Shown here: in pieces, positions 1 through 4,774 of the stretch
Layout: each line of letters starts with the position of its first letter
Position numbering within the stretch: the first letter of the stretch is position 1
Assembly: GCA_030425615.1 (NCBI GenBank)
Contig: JAUIAI010000196.1
Location: forward strand, 1 to 5,929
Length of the DNA stretch: 5,929 nt
Source: Gammaproteobacteria bacterium
Lineage (GTDB): Bacteria; Pseudomonadota; Gammaproteobacteria; Burkholderiales; Burkholderiaceae_E
Direction of reading: 5' to 3'
The notes under the pieces: model-generated
The model's input: only the letters and a program-made list of their open reading frames with translations
Told to the model about the DNA's origin: nothing
Databases searched by the model: none
Position numbers and translations under genes: made by a program

Positions 1-170
1 GCCTCGAGATCACCCTTGTCACGCAGGCGGGTCGCCAGTTCCGACTCGCGCTCCGGCGTCAGCATCGGGATGCGATGCACGGCTGCGATATAGGCCTCGA
101 GATTGCCCACCGGCGGAAGCGAGGGCAGGCTGGCATGCGAGGGAACGACGGCTGTAGACATCGTGGTCAT
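1..170 (-). CDS. rpoH: RNA polymerase heat-shock sigma factor RpoH (sigma-32), N-terminal part, truncated by window edge
   Basis: Only the first 56 codons lie in the window; the gene runs off the left edge. The reverse strand reads MTTMSTAVV, a short Ala/Ser/Pro linker, then PVGNLEAYIAAV, a PMLTPERE segment and LRDKGDLE at residues 20-56. This matches the start of RpoH (E. coli PVGNLDSYI, then PMLSADEE, then GDLEAA), the sigma region 1.2 part that precedes the core-binding region 2. In the family, RpoH directs RNA polymerase to chaperone and protease promoters after heat or misfolding stress. The ATG at 168-170 is preferred over the in-frame ATG at 159-161 because AGGAG sits 7 nt upstream of it. 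The leader carries a CIRCE operator, so HrcA repression is predicted. Identity is secure from the motif block; the function of the unseen remainder is inferred. Confidence 0.93.
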   Translation of the reverse strand, partial: MTTMSTAVVPSHASLPSLPPVGNLEAYIAAVHRIPMLTPERESELATRLRDKGDLE

Positions 171-177
171 TGACACA

Positions 178-182
178 CTCCT
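178..182 (-). promoter_or_regulatory. Ribosome binding site of rpoH
   Basis: The reverse strand reads AGGAG followed by a 7-nt spacer and ATG. This decides for the upstream of two in-frame ATGs, giving the MTTMSTAVV start. The site lies outside the CIRCE stem, so the CIRCE hairpin would not directly mask it in the mRNA. Confidence 0.75.
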
Positions 183-208
183 ATCTGCATTCATGCCTTG
201 GTGGCATT

Positions 209-235
209 TTAGCACTCCACCCTTACGAGTGCTAA
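209..235. promoter_or_regulatory. CIRCE operator (HrcA binding site) in the rpoH leader
   Basis: The sequence is TTAGCACTC, nine unrelated bases, then GAGTGCTAA. This is an exact match to the CIRCE consensus, with both 9-bp arms perfect and the canonical 9-bp spacer. CIRCE is the operator of HrcA, a repressor that depends on GroEL for activity and typically controls groESL and dnaK operons. Here it lies 38 bp upstream of the rpoH start codon. It also lies immediately downstream of a candidate -10 box, so bound HrcA would cover about +2 to +30. The divergent gene maiA starts 160 bp away on the other side and is a less likely target. HrcA itself is not in the window, so its presence in the genome is inferred. 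Confidence 0.93.
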
Positions 236-244
236 TAACGATTG

Positions 245-272
245 ATGTTATATGGATAGATCTCCATATCAA
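245..272 (-). promoter_or_regulatory. Candidate sigma-70 promoter of rpoH (with a sigma-32-like overlap)
   Basis: On the reverse strand a -35 box TTGATA (267-272, 5 of 6 to consensus) is followed after 16 bp by TAACAT (245-250, 4 of 6). A transcript would start near 237-238, right at the edge of the CIRCE operator, which is the usual promoter-operator arrangement. Overlapping it is a sigma-32-like pair, TTGA then TCCATAT about 11-12 bp on, close to the known CTTGA / CCCCAT-type elements, so autoregulation is possible. The boxes were matched by eye only; the region is AT-rich and chance matches are likely. Confidence 0.4.
250..269. repeat. Inverted repeat in the rpoH promoter, possible operator
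   Basis: ATATGGA and TCCATAT form a perfect 7-bp inverted repeat around the 6-bp spacer TAGATC. A further ATTGAT (241-246) is mirrored imperfectly by ATCAAT (268-273). The repeat lies inside the -35/-10 spacer of the candidate rpoH promoter, where a dimeric regulator could bind. I do not recognise it as a known operator, and AT-rich symmetry of this length can arise by chance. Confidence 0.4.
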
Positions 273-383
273 TAGGTTGACTATATCATAGAGCGTGAGA
301 ATCGGCAACACGGATCAGATTGATCTTTGCGATGGGCGGGCCTCGAAGCGCCCGAAGGATCGCGGGCACAATCACGCCACGAC

Positions 384-389
384 GGAGGA
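384..389 (+). promoter_or_regulatory. Ribosome binding site of maiA
   Basis: GGAGGA lies 6 nt upstream of the ATG at 396. The reading frame is open further upstream to 327, but this strong site fixes the start at 396, where the zeta-GST homology also begins. Confidence 0.85.
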
Positions 390-395
390 CGGAAC

Positions 396-1049
396 ATGCT
401 CAAGCTCTATACCTACTTCCGCAGTTCGGCCGCGTACCGCGTCCGCATTGCGCTCAACCTCAAGGGGCTCGACTACGCGCCTGAGGTGGTCTGGCTACCG
501 ACGGGCGAGCAGGCGGGAGAACCCTATCGGCAGGTCAATCCCCAGGGGCTCGTGCCCACGCTGATCGACGACGACGTCCGTCTGTCGCAGTCACTGGCGA
601 TCCTCGAATATCTGGACGAGCGCCATCCCGAAAATCCGTTGCTGCCACCGGACCCGGCGGGTAGGGCACGTGTGCGCTCGCTGGCGCTGCTCATCGCGTG
701 TGACATCCATCCGCTGAACAACCTGCGCGTGCTGAAGTACCTGCGGGGTCCGCTCGGACAGCCCGAGGACGCCGTGAACACCTGGTACCGCCACTGGTGC
801 GAGCAGGGGCTGGCCGCCTACGAGGCCGAGCTGGCCGCCGGTGCAGGGCGCTTCAGCCACGGCGACGCGGTGACGATGGCCGATGTCTGCCTGGTGCCGC
901 AGGTCTTCAACGCCCAGCGGTTCGACGTGGATCTGTCGGGCTTTCCCCGGCTGATGGCGGTGCACGACGCCTGCCAGGCGCTGCCGGCTTTCGCCCGGGC
1001 CGCGCCGGGTGCACAGCCGGAGGCGTCGGACCCGCGCCTCGGCGGCTAG
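396..1049 (+). CDS. maiA: Maleylacetoacetate isomerase / zeta-class glutathione S-transferase
   Basis: The product is 217 aa, a normal length for the family. Known role: glutathione-dependent cis-trans isomerisation of maleylacetoacetate to fumarylacetoacetate in cytosolic tyrosine/phenylalanine (homogentisate) breakdown. Visible features are an N-terminal thioredoxin-like domain starting MLKLYTYFRSSAAYRVRIAL, the zeta-class SS-x2-[YW]RVRIAL signature at residues 10-19, NPQGLVPTL around residue 50, a QSLAILEYLDERHP helix, and an alpha-helical C-terminal domain with HGDAVTMADVCLVPQVFNA. The usual SSC Cys of the eukaryotic signature is Ala here; the Ser pair that contacts glutathione is kept. 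Partner genes hmgA and fahA are not in the window. The gene stands alone between rpoH and ftsY, both on the opposite strand, where ftsE and ftsX are found in many relatives. A related substrate such as maleylpyruvate cannot be excluded. Confidence 0.88.
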   Translation: MLKLYTYFRSSAAYRVRIALNLKGLDYAPEVVWLPTGEQAGEPYRQVNPQGLVPTLIDDDVRLSQSLAILEYLDERHPENPLLPPDPAGRARVRSLALLIACDIHPLNNLRVLKYLRGPLGQPEDAVNTWYRHWCEQGLAAYEAELAAGAGRFSHGDAVTMADVCLVPQVFNAQRFDVDLSGFPRLMAVHDACQALPAFARAAPGAQPEASDPRLGG

Positions 1050-1101
1050 TGTGCCGTTTCATAAGTAACTTTCATTTTGTTCGAGTCCTCACGTGGATGG
1101 A

Positions 1102-1159
1102 TGCGTGCCGGGCCAGTCGTGCCCATATCGGGATATCGGTGCGACTGGCCCGGTGCGTA
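1102..1159. repeat. Long hairpin 1 (about 24-bp imperfect stem)
   Basis: CCGGGCCAGTCG at 1108-1119 pairs perfectly with CGACTGGCCCGG at 1142-1153. The stem extends inward through two G.T wobbles and two C-G pairs, skips one C/C mismatch, and ends in ATAT-CGGG-ATAT with a 4-nt loop. Outward pairing continues with wobbles to 1102/1159. It starts 53 nt after the maiA stop. No T-run follows on either strand. Confidence 0.75.
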
Positions 1160-1245
1160 GACGCCGCGCGAGGGCCGAACCCAAGCATGCCCGGGAGTCG
1201 TCAACGACCTCACGACGCCGTGCTGGCGCGCGACCCACTTCGTTA

Positions 1246-1284
1246 GGTCAAAGGGCCTGTATCCCCGATACAGGCCCTTTGACC
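1246..1284. terminator. Long perfect hairpin 2, possible bidirectional transcript end
   Basis: Two 18-bp arms (1246-1263 and 1267-1284) are perfect reverse complements around the loop CCC. The arms contain AAAGGGCCTGTATC and GATACAGGCCCTTT. It lies 61 bp beyond the ftsY stop and about 200 bp beyond the maiA stop. A pair of convergent genes would suit a shared terminator, and the stem has A3 and T3 runs. There is no distal U-tract, so termination is inferred. An RNA-stabilising stem or a mobile palindrome would look the same. Confidence 0.45.
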
Positions 1285-1345
1285 CGCCTCGTGGCTCACC
1301 ACGCCAGATCGGCGTCATGGGCCCGTGAGGTATTTCAACAGCCTG

Positions 1346-2500
1346 CTAGCGCCCGAGACCGAGCATCGCGTCGGCGAATTCTCTGGCGGAGAAAGCCTGA
1401 AGGTCGTCGATGCTCTCGCCCACGCCGATGAAGTAGACCGGCACCGGGTTGTCCCGCCGCTCCAGCGCCAGCGCGGCAATGGCGCCGCCGCGCGCGGTGC
1501 CGTCCAGTTTCGTGATCACGAGCCCCGTCAGCGAGGCGGCGGCGTCGAACGCGCGCACCTGCGCAAGCATGTTCTGGCCCGTGTTGCCGTCCAGGATGAG
1601 GAGCACTTCGTGCGGCGCGCCGGTCATCGCCTTGCCGATCACCCGGTGCACCTTGGAGAGCTCGCGCATCAGATGCTCCTGCGTGGGCAGGCGGCCGGCC
1701 GTGTCGACGATCACGACGCCCGTGGCGCGCGCCTTGCCGGCGTTGACCGCGTCGAAGGCGACGGCCGCGGGATCCGCGCCGTCCTGAGCGATGACCTGCA
1801 CGTCATTACGGCGGCCCCATTCGGCAAGCTGCTCGCGGGCGGCCGCGCGGAACGTGTCACCCGCGGCCAGCAGCACCGATTTGCCCTCGCGCTGCAGGTG
1901 CTTGGCAAGCTTGCCGATGGATGTGGTCTTGCCGGCGCCGTTGACACCGGCAACCATCATGACCAGCGGACTGGCGCGATCGATGTCCATCGGCGCCTCG
2001 AGAGGTTCGAGCAACTCCACGAGCACGTCGCGCAGAGCCTGACGAACCTGCTCCGGCGTTTCGAGACGCTCGCGGCGCACCCGTTCCCGGAGTCGGTCGA
2101 GCAGCATCTCCGTGGCGCGGACACCGGCATCGCAGCCGAGCAGCGCGGTCTCGAGTTCCTCGTACAGCGATTCGTCGATGCGCGATCCGGAGAACAGTCC
2201 GGCGAGGTTGTCGCGCGTGCGGTTCAGGCCCGAACGCAGGCGCGCCATCCATCCGGCCCGAGACTGAGCGGGTGTGGCCGCCGGAGATGTTTCGCCTGTC
2301 CGGGGCACGGCCGTCGTCGGGGTGTCCGCGGCGGCCCCGGATGGCGCTGCATCCGGAGGGGTCGCTGCCGGGGAGGTCGCTGCCGGGGAGACCGCAGCCG
2401 GCGAAGGCGCGGCAGCCGGAGTCCCCTCCGACCCGTCTGCCGCATCTGCGGGCGCAGGCGTATCGGTCGGGGGTTTCTTGCGACGCAGGAATCCGAACAT
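1346..2500 (-). CDS. ftsY: Signal recognition particle receptor FtsY
   Basis: The product is 384 aa. FtsY is the SRP receptor GTPase at the inner face of the cytoplasmic membrane; it pairs with Ffh-4.5S RNA to deliver ribosomes making membrane proteins to the translocon. Residues 1-80 form an Ala/Pro-rich A domain opening with MFGFLRRKK. The N domain follows (about 85-170), then the SRP-type GTPase: P-loop GVNGAGKT (185-192), DTFRAAAREQL (215-225), DTAGR (266-270), TKLDG (330-334) and GVGE (359-362). All catalytic motifs are intact. The A domain is shorter and less acidic than in E. coli and contains a 15-bp tandem repeat in the DNA. Start: ATG at 2498-2500 with a weak AAGG 9 nt upstream, supported by the typical MFGFLRRKK opening. 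It is divergent from rsmD. The usual downstream ftsE and ftsX are absent, replaced by the hairpin region and maiA. Confidence 0.97.
   Translation of the reverse strand: MFGFLRRKKPPTDTPAPADAADGSEGTPAAAPSPAAVSPAATSPAATPPDAAPSGAAADTPTTAVPRTGETSPAATPAQSRAGWMARLRSGLNRTRDNLAGLFSGSRIDESLYEELETALLGCDAGVRATEMLLDRLRERVRRERLETPEQVRQALRDVLVELLEPLEAPMDIDRASPLVMMVAGVNGAGKTTSIGKLAKHLQREGKSVLLAAGDTFRAAAREQLAEWGRRNDVQVIAQDGADPAAVAFDAVNAGKARATGVVIVDTAGRLPTQEHLMRELSKVHRVIGKAMTGAPHEVLLILDGNTGQNMLAQVRAFDAAASLTGLVITKLDGTARGGAIAALALERRDNPVPVYFIGVGESIDDLQAFSAREFADAMLGLGR
2360..2389. repeat. 15-bp tandem repeat within ftsY A domain
   Basis: Two perfect adjacent copies of GGTCGCTGCCGGGGA, followed by a decayed third copy (2390-2404). 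Being a multiple of three, each unit adds five residues (SPAAT-like) to the disordered A domain without breaking the frame, a typical site of slippage. Confidence 0.8.
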
Positions 2501-2651
2501 GATGATCAGCCTTCGGCGGGCCGGCGGTCCGGTCCGCGGGAACGGGCAAAACCCGGTAGTCTACCGGCCCTCAGAGGCGCGGGCTGCCCGACGGGGCGCC
2601 GCGCATGCTCACGAACCCTCCGTCGCGCCGGCGTTCCGGCGAACGGCTTGC
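2501..2651. other. Divergent ftsY/rsmD intergenic region
   Basis: This 151-bp spacer must hold the promoters for both divergent transcripts. It contains a short palindrome, CCGGTA-GTC-TACCGG (2553-2567), whose centre offers weak -10-like sequences on both strands (TAGTCT plus, TAGACT minus). I see no matching -35 box for either, so no promoter is called. The rest is GC-rich with no reading frame of interest. Confidence 0.35.
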
Positions 2652-3266
2652 ATGCCCATGGGAAACGACTCGAGAAACCAGGTCCGCATCGTCGGCGGGC
2701 TGCTCAGGCGCACCCCGCTGCCGCTCGATGCGGATCGCGACGGTCTGCGGCCCACGCCGGAACGGGTGCGCGCCACTTTGTTCGACTGGCTGGCCGACGA
2801 GATCGTCGGCGCCCGCGTGGCGGACCCCTTCTGCGGCACCGGGGCGCTCGGCCTGGAGGCATTGTCCCGGGGCGCGGCCCGACTCTGGCTGAACGACCGG
2901 CACCGGCCGGCGGTGAGCCGTCTGCGCGCCTGGCTCGCCGAGCGCGGCAATGCCCGGGATCCCCGGGTGGCCGAGGCCGTGGGCCACGTGCGGCTCACCG
3001 GGGGTGACGCGCTTGCCCTGATGGGTGCGGCTGCACGGACGGGCGAGCGTTTCGATCTCGTTCTCCTGGATCCACCGTTCGGCGACGGTGCCGAAACGGA
3101 GCTGCTGGGGGCCGCGCGGGAAATGCTGGCCCCCGGGGGGGCGATCTACCTCGAGTCGGGCCGCGCGCTGGACGACGGGGTGGCCGAAACCCTGTCGCTC
3201 GCGGTGACGCGGCGGGGCCGGGCGGGGCGGGTCCACTATCATCTCCTTCGCCCGGCCGGGAGTTGA
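2652..3266 (+). CDS. rsmD: 16S rRNA (guanine(966)-N(2))-methyltransferase RsmD
   Basis: The product is 204 aa, similar to E. coli RsmD. It is a SAM-dependent methyltransferase that in the family makes m2G966 in 16S rRNA of the 30S subunit. Visible features are the family opening VRIVGGLLRRTPLPL (11-25), GLRPTPERVRATLFDWL (31-47), the SAM-binding loop ADPFCGTGALGLEALSRG (57-74), and the catalytic DPPF (140-143) typical of exocyclic-amino methyltransferases. The acidic residue after motif I is in NDRH (81-84). The frame stays open far upstream, through the antisense of ftsY, but homology begins only here. Two ATGs (2652, 2658) are possible and neither has a clear Shine-Dalgarno, so the start is uncertain by two codons. 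It is the first gene of a plus-strand series; coaD follows after 53 bp. Confidence 0.93.
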   Translation: MPMGNDSRNQVRIVGGLLRRTPLPLDADRDGLRPTPERVRATLFDWLADEIVGARVADPFCGTGALGLEALSRGAARLWLNDRHRPAVSRLRAWLAERGNARDPRVAEAVGHVRLTGGDALALMGAAARTGERFDLVLLDPPFGDGAETELLGAAREMLAPGGAIYLESGRALDDGVAETLSLAVTRRGRAGRVHYHLLRPAGS

Positions 3267-3305
3267 CATCCCCCGACCCGACGCCGGTGCCCCCGAACCG
3301 CCACC

Positions 3306-3309
3306 AGGA
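3306..3309 (+). promoter_or_regulatory. Ribosome binding site of coaD
   Basis: AGGA lies 10 nt upstream of the ATG at 3320. The frame is open from a TTG at 3263 overlapping the rsmD stop, but this site and the family start (MTRAVYPGTFDP) point to 3320. Confidence 0.55.
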
Positions 3310-3319
3310 CCTTCGCCCG

Positions 3320-3811
3320 ATGACACGAGCCGTCTACCCCGGCACCTTCGATCCGCTGACCCTCGGCCACGAGGATATCGCCCGCCGGGCCGCCCGGCTG
3401 TTCGACACGGTGGTGATCGCGGTGGCCGACAGCCGCTCGAAGGGGCCGCTGTTCCCGGTCGAGGAGCGGCTGGAGATGGCCGCCGAGGTCTTCGCGGACG
3501 AACCCAGGATCGAGGTGGTACGTTTTTCGGGGCTGCTGGTCGACTTCGCGCGCGAGCAGCAGGCACGCGTCATTCTTCGTGGCGTGCGCTCCGTCACCGA
3601 CTTCGATTACGAGATGCAGCTCGCTGGCATGAACCGCCAGCTCGACCCGTCGGCCGAGACGATCATCATGACGCCGGGCGCCATGGTGCAGCACGTCTCG
3701 GGGACGCTGGTGCGCGAGATCGCGCAGATGGGCGGGGAGGTCGAGAAGTTCGTTTCCGTTCGGGTCATGGCCCGTATCCGCGCGCGGGTACCGGCCCAGG
3801 CCGGTCGTTGA
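3320..3811 (+). CDS. coaD: Phosphopantetheine adenylyltransferase CoaD
   Basis: The product is 163 aa, the standard length. CoaD transfers AMP from ATP to 4'-phosphopantetheine, giving dephospho-CoA, the penultimate step of coenzyme A synthesis in the cytosol. The nucleotidyltransferase motif YPGTFDPLTLGH (residues 6-17) contains the TxGH signature with His17. RGVRSVTDFDYEMQLAGMN carries the conserved Arg/Asp/Tyr/Glu pattern of the pantetheine pocket. HVSGTLVREI matches the position of the family's C-terminal ISST-type loop. It follows rsmD by 53 bp and precedes the ferredoxin by 24 bp, so the three are probably co-transcribed. The rsmD-coaD pairing is common in bacteria. No anomalies seen. 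Confidence 0.97.
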   Translation: MTRAVYPGTFDPLTLGHEDIARRAARLFDTVVIAVADSRSKGPLFPVEERLEMAAEVFADEPRIEVVRFSGLLVDFAREQQARVILRGVRSVTDFDYEMQLAGMNRQLDPSAETIIMTPGAMVQHVSGTLVREIAQMGGEVEKFVSVRVMARIRARVPAQAGR

Positions 3812-3835
3812 AGCGTCGTCAGGAGGGTTCGGACC

Positions 3836-4177
3836 ATGGCCTTGATGATCACCGACGAATGCATCAATTGCGACGTCTGCGAGCCTGAATGCCCGAACGA
3901 CGCGATTTCGATGGGTCTCGAGATCTACGAGATCGATCCGAACCGCTGCACGGAGTGCGTCGGACATTTCGACGTGCCCCAGTGCCGTGAGGTCTGCCCG
4001 GTCGACTGCATCCCCGTGCATCCCGAACACGTGGAGACCCGCGATCAGCTGATGGCGCGCTACCGGTTCCTCCAGACCGGCGCCGCCGCGTCGGGAGGCG
4101 ACGGTGCCGGGGGCGCGCAGCCGGACGTCGCGGCAGACGCCCCCCAGGCGGCGGTGTCCGGTCCGGACCCACGATGA
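3836..4177 (+). CDS. YfhL/Alvin-type 2[4Fe-4S] ferredoxin with a C-terminal extension
   Basis: The product is 113 aa and acts as a small soluble low-potential electron carrier. The first motif, C9-x2-C12-x2-C15-x3-C19-P, is classical. The second, C38-x2-C41-x8-C50-x3-C54-P, has the six-residue-longer loop (VGHFDVPQ) typical of Allochromatium-type ferredoxins, plus a ninth Cys, C58. By family analogy cluster I uses C9, C12, C15 and C54, and cluster II uses C19, C38, C41 and C50. The core ends near residue 82. About 30 further residues rich in Ala, Gly, Pro and Asp follow, longer than the roughly 86-aa E. coli YfhL, and look disordered. AGGAGG lies 9 nt upstream of the ATG. Its last codons overlap the start of sixA by ATGA. 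The redox partner is unknown. Confidence 0.93.
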   Translation: MALMITDECINCDVCEPECPNDAISMGLEIYEIDPNRCTECVGHFDVPQCREVCPVDCIPVHPEHVETRDQLMARYRFLQTGAAASGGDGAGGAQPDVAADAPQAAVSGPDPR

Positions 4178-4641
4178 CCGGGCTGCTGCGCGAACTCCTG
4201 CTCTGGCGTCACGCCGATGCCGGCGAGTCGCTGGACGACCCCGCGGCGGACTTCGAGCGACAGCTGTCCGCGCGCGGCGTACGTCAGGCGCGGCGGACCG
4301 CCCGCTGGTTGCGCAGGGCGCGGCTGCCGGGCGTCGGACTCGTCAGCAGCCCCGCACCGCGTGCCCGGCAGACGGCTCAGGCGTTCGGTGTGCCGCGTAT
4401 CGAACCACGGCTCGCGCCCGGGTTGACGCTGCCCGAGCCCCAGGAGCTGATCGATCTTTCCTTTGCACCGTGTGTGATCCTGGTGGGTCACCAGCCGGCA
4501 CTGGGCCTGCTGGCAGGCCGGCTGTTGCTGCCCGGCCTTGCGCCCGACGAACCGGTCAGCATTCGCAAGGGTGCCGTCTGGCATTTCGTGGCCCGCCGCG
4601 ACGGCTGGCGGCTCGTGTCGGTCTTCACGCCCCGCCGCTGA
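4174..4641 (+). CDS. sixA: SixA-like histidine phosphatase (phosphohistidine phosphatase family)
   Basis: The product is 155 aa, the size of SixA (about 161 aa in E. coli), a cytosolic branch-1 histidine phosphatase that removes phosphate from phosphohistidine in phosphotransfer proteins. LLLWRHADAGES (8-19) gives the RH[GA] motif with nucleophile His13; DFERQLSARGVRQAR (26-40) matches the family's D-x-R-x-L-x2-G-x3-A pattern. SSPAPRARQTAQ (58-69) supplies the second Arg, R63, and ILVGHQPAL (102-110) the second catalytic His, H106. Its ATG overlaps the ferredoxin stop in ATGA, so translation is probably coupled, which fits the lack of its own clear Shine-Dalgarno. The substrate is not visible from sequence; some SixA-like proteins act on other phosphoesters, so the symbol is a family assignment. 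Confidence 0.82.
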   Translation: MTGLLRELLLWRHADAGESLDDPAADFERQLSARGVRQARRTARWLRRARLPGVGLVSSPAPRARQTAQAFGVPRIEPRLAPGLTLPEPQELIDLSFAPCVILVGHQPALGLLAGRLLLPGLAPDEPVSIRKGAVWHFVARRDGWRLVSVFTPRR

Positions 4642-4774
4642 TCGGCCCGTGGGAGCCTGCGGCGACGGTCGACCGTTGCCCGGGGGAGCCTTCGTCATCG
4701 GCCTGCAATCTGCGCGTTGGATTCTCCATCGCATCGCCCCGGCAGGGGCGCTCCGAAGCCCGATTCGAGCAGCG
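4642..4774. other. Intergenic region sixA to acyltransferase, with two small palindromes
   Basis: This 133-bp spacer contains the perfect palindrome ACGGTCGACCGT (4665-4676), part of a near-symmetrical 16-mer. It also has a hairpin CGCCCC-GGCA-GGGGCG (4735-4750). Neither is followed by a T-run. I see no convincing promoter. The acyltransferase frame is open across this spacer, so part of it could be coding if an upstream non-ATG start is used. Confidence 0.4.

Larger units (their letters stand above)
1050..1345. other. Hairpin-rich intergenic region between maiA and ftsY
   Basis: About 296 bp between two convergent genes with no credible protein gene. It opens with an AT-richer stretch (1050-1090) and then carries two strong hairpins, at 1102-1159 and 1246-1284. 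Two smaller, mutually exclusive hairpins follow near the ftsY end: CGTGG/CCACG at 1290-1303 and ACGCC/GGCGT at 1301-1315. None has a clear T-tract on either strand, so they are not textbook intrinsic terminators. A 90-codon frame crosses the spacer on the minus strand but matches no family I know and follows the palindromes. Possible readings are transcript ends for the two convergent genes, a small RNA, or a repeated palindromic element. Confidence 0.6.

Noticed and set aside
277..302. Plus-strand promoter for maiA using TTGACT at 277-282
   Set aside because: No acceptable -10 box occurs 16-18 bp downstream; the nearest candidate is only 14 bp away.
1078..1091. tRNA T-arm-like string GTTCGAGTCC
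   Set aside because: The flanking bases do not form a T-stem, and no acceptor, anticodon or D arm is present nearby, so neither a tRNA nor an attachment-site remnant is supported.
1046..1318. 90-codon minus-strand frame across the maiA-ftsY spacer
   Set aside because: It spans both long palindromes, has no ribosome binding site that I can see and no family resemblance. The palindromes explain the sequence constraint better than coding does.
2274..2651. Extended N-terminus for RsmD from an upstream in-frame start
   Set aside because: The extra 126 residues are antisense to the ftsY start and low in complexity. RsmD homology begins only at the ATGs near 2652.
1325..3007. A 560-codon open frame on the plus strand
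   Set aside because: It is antisense to ftsY and then runs out of frame through rsmD. Its composition is the Arg/Gly/Ala-rich pattern typical of GC-rich shadow frames, and it has no recognisable domain. FtsY on the other strand has all GTPase motifs.
3263..3319. TTG start for coaD overlapping the rsmD stop
   Set aside because: CoaD proteins begin a few residues before YPGTFDP. The ATG at 3320 with an AGGA upstream gives the standard 163 aa.
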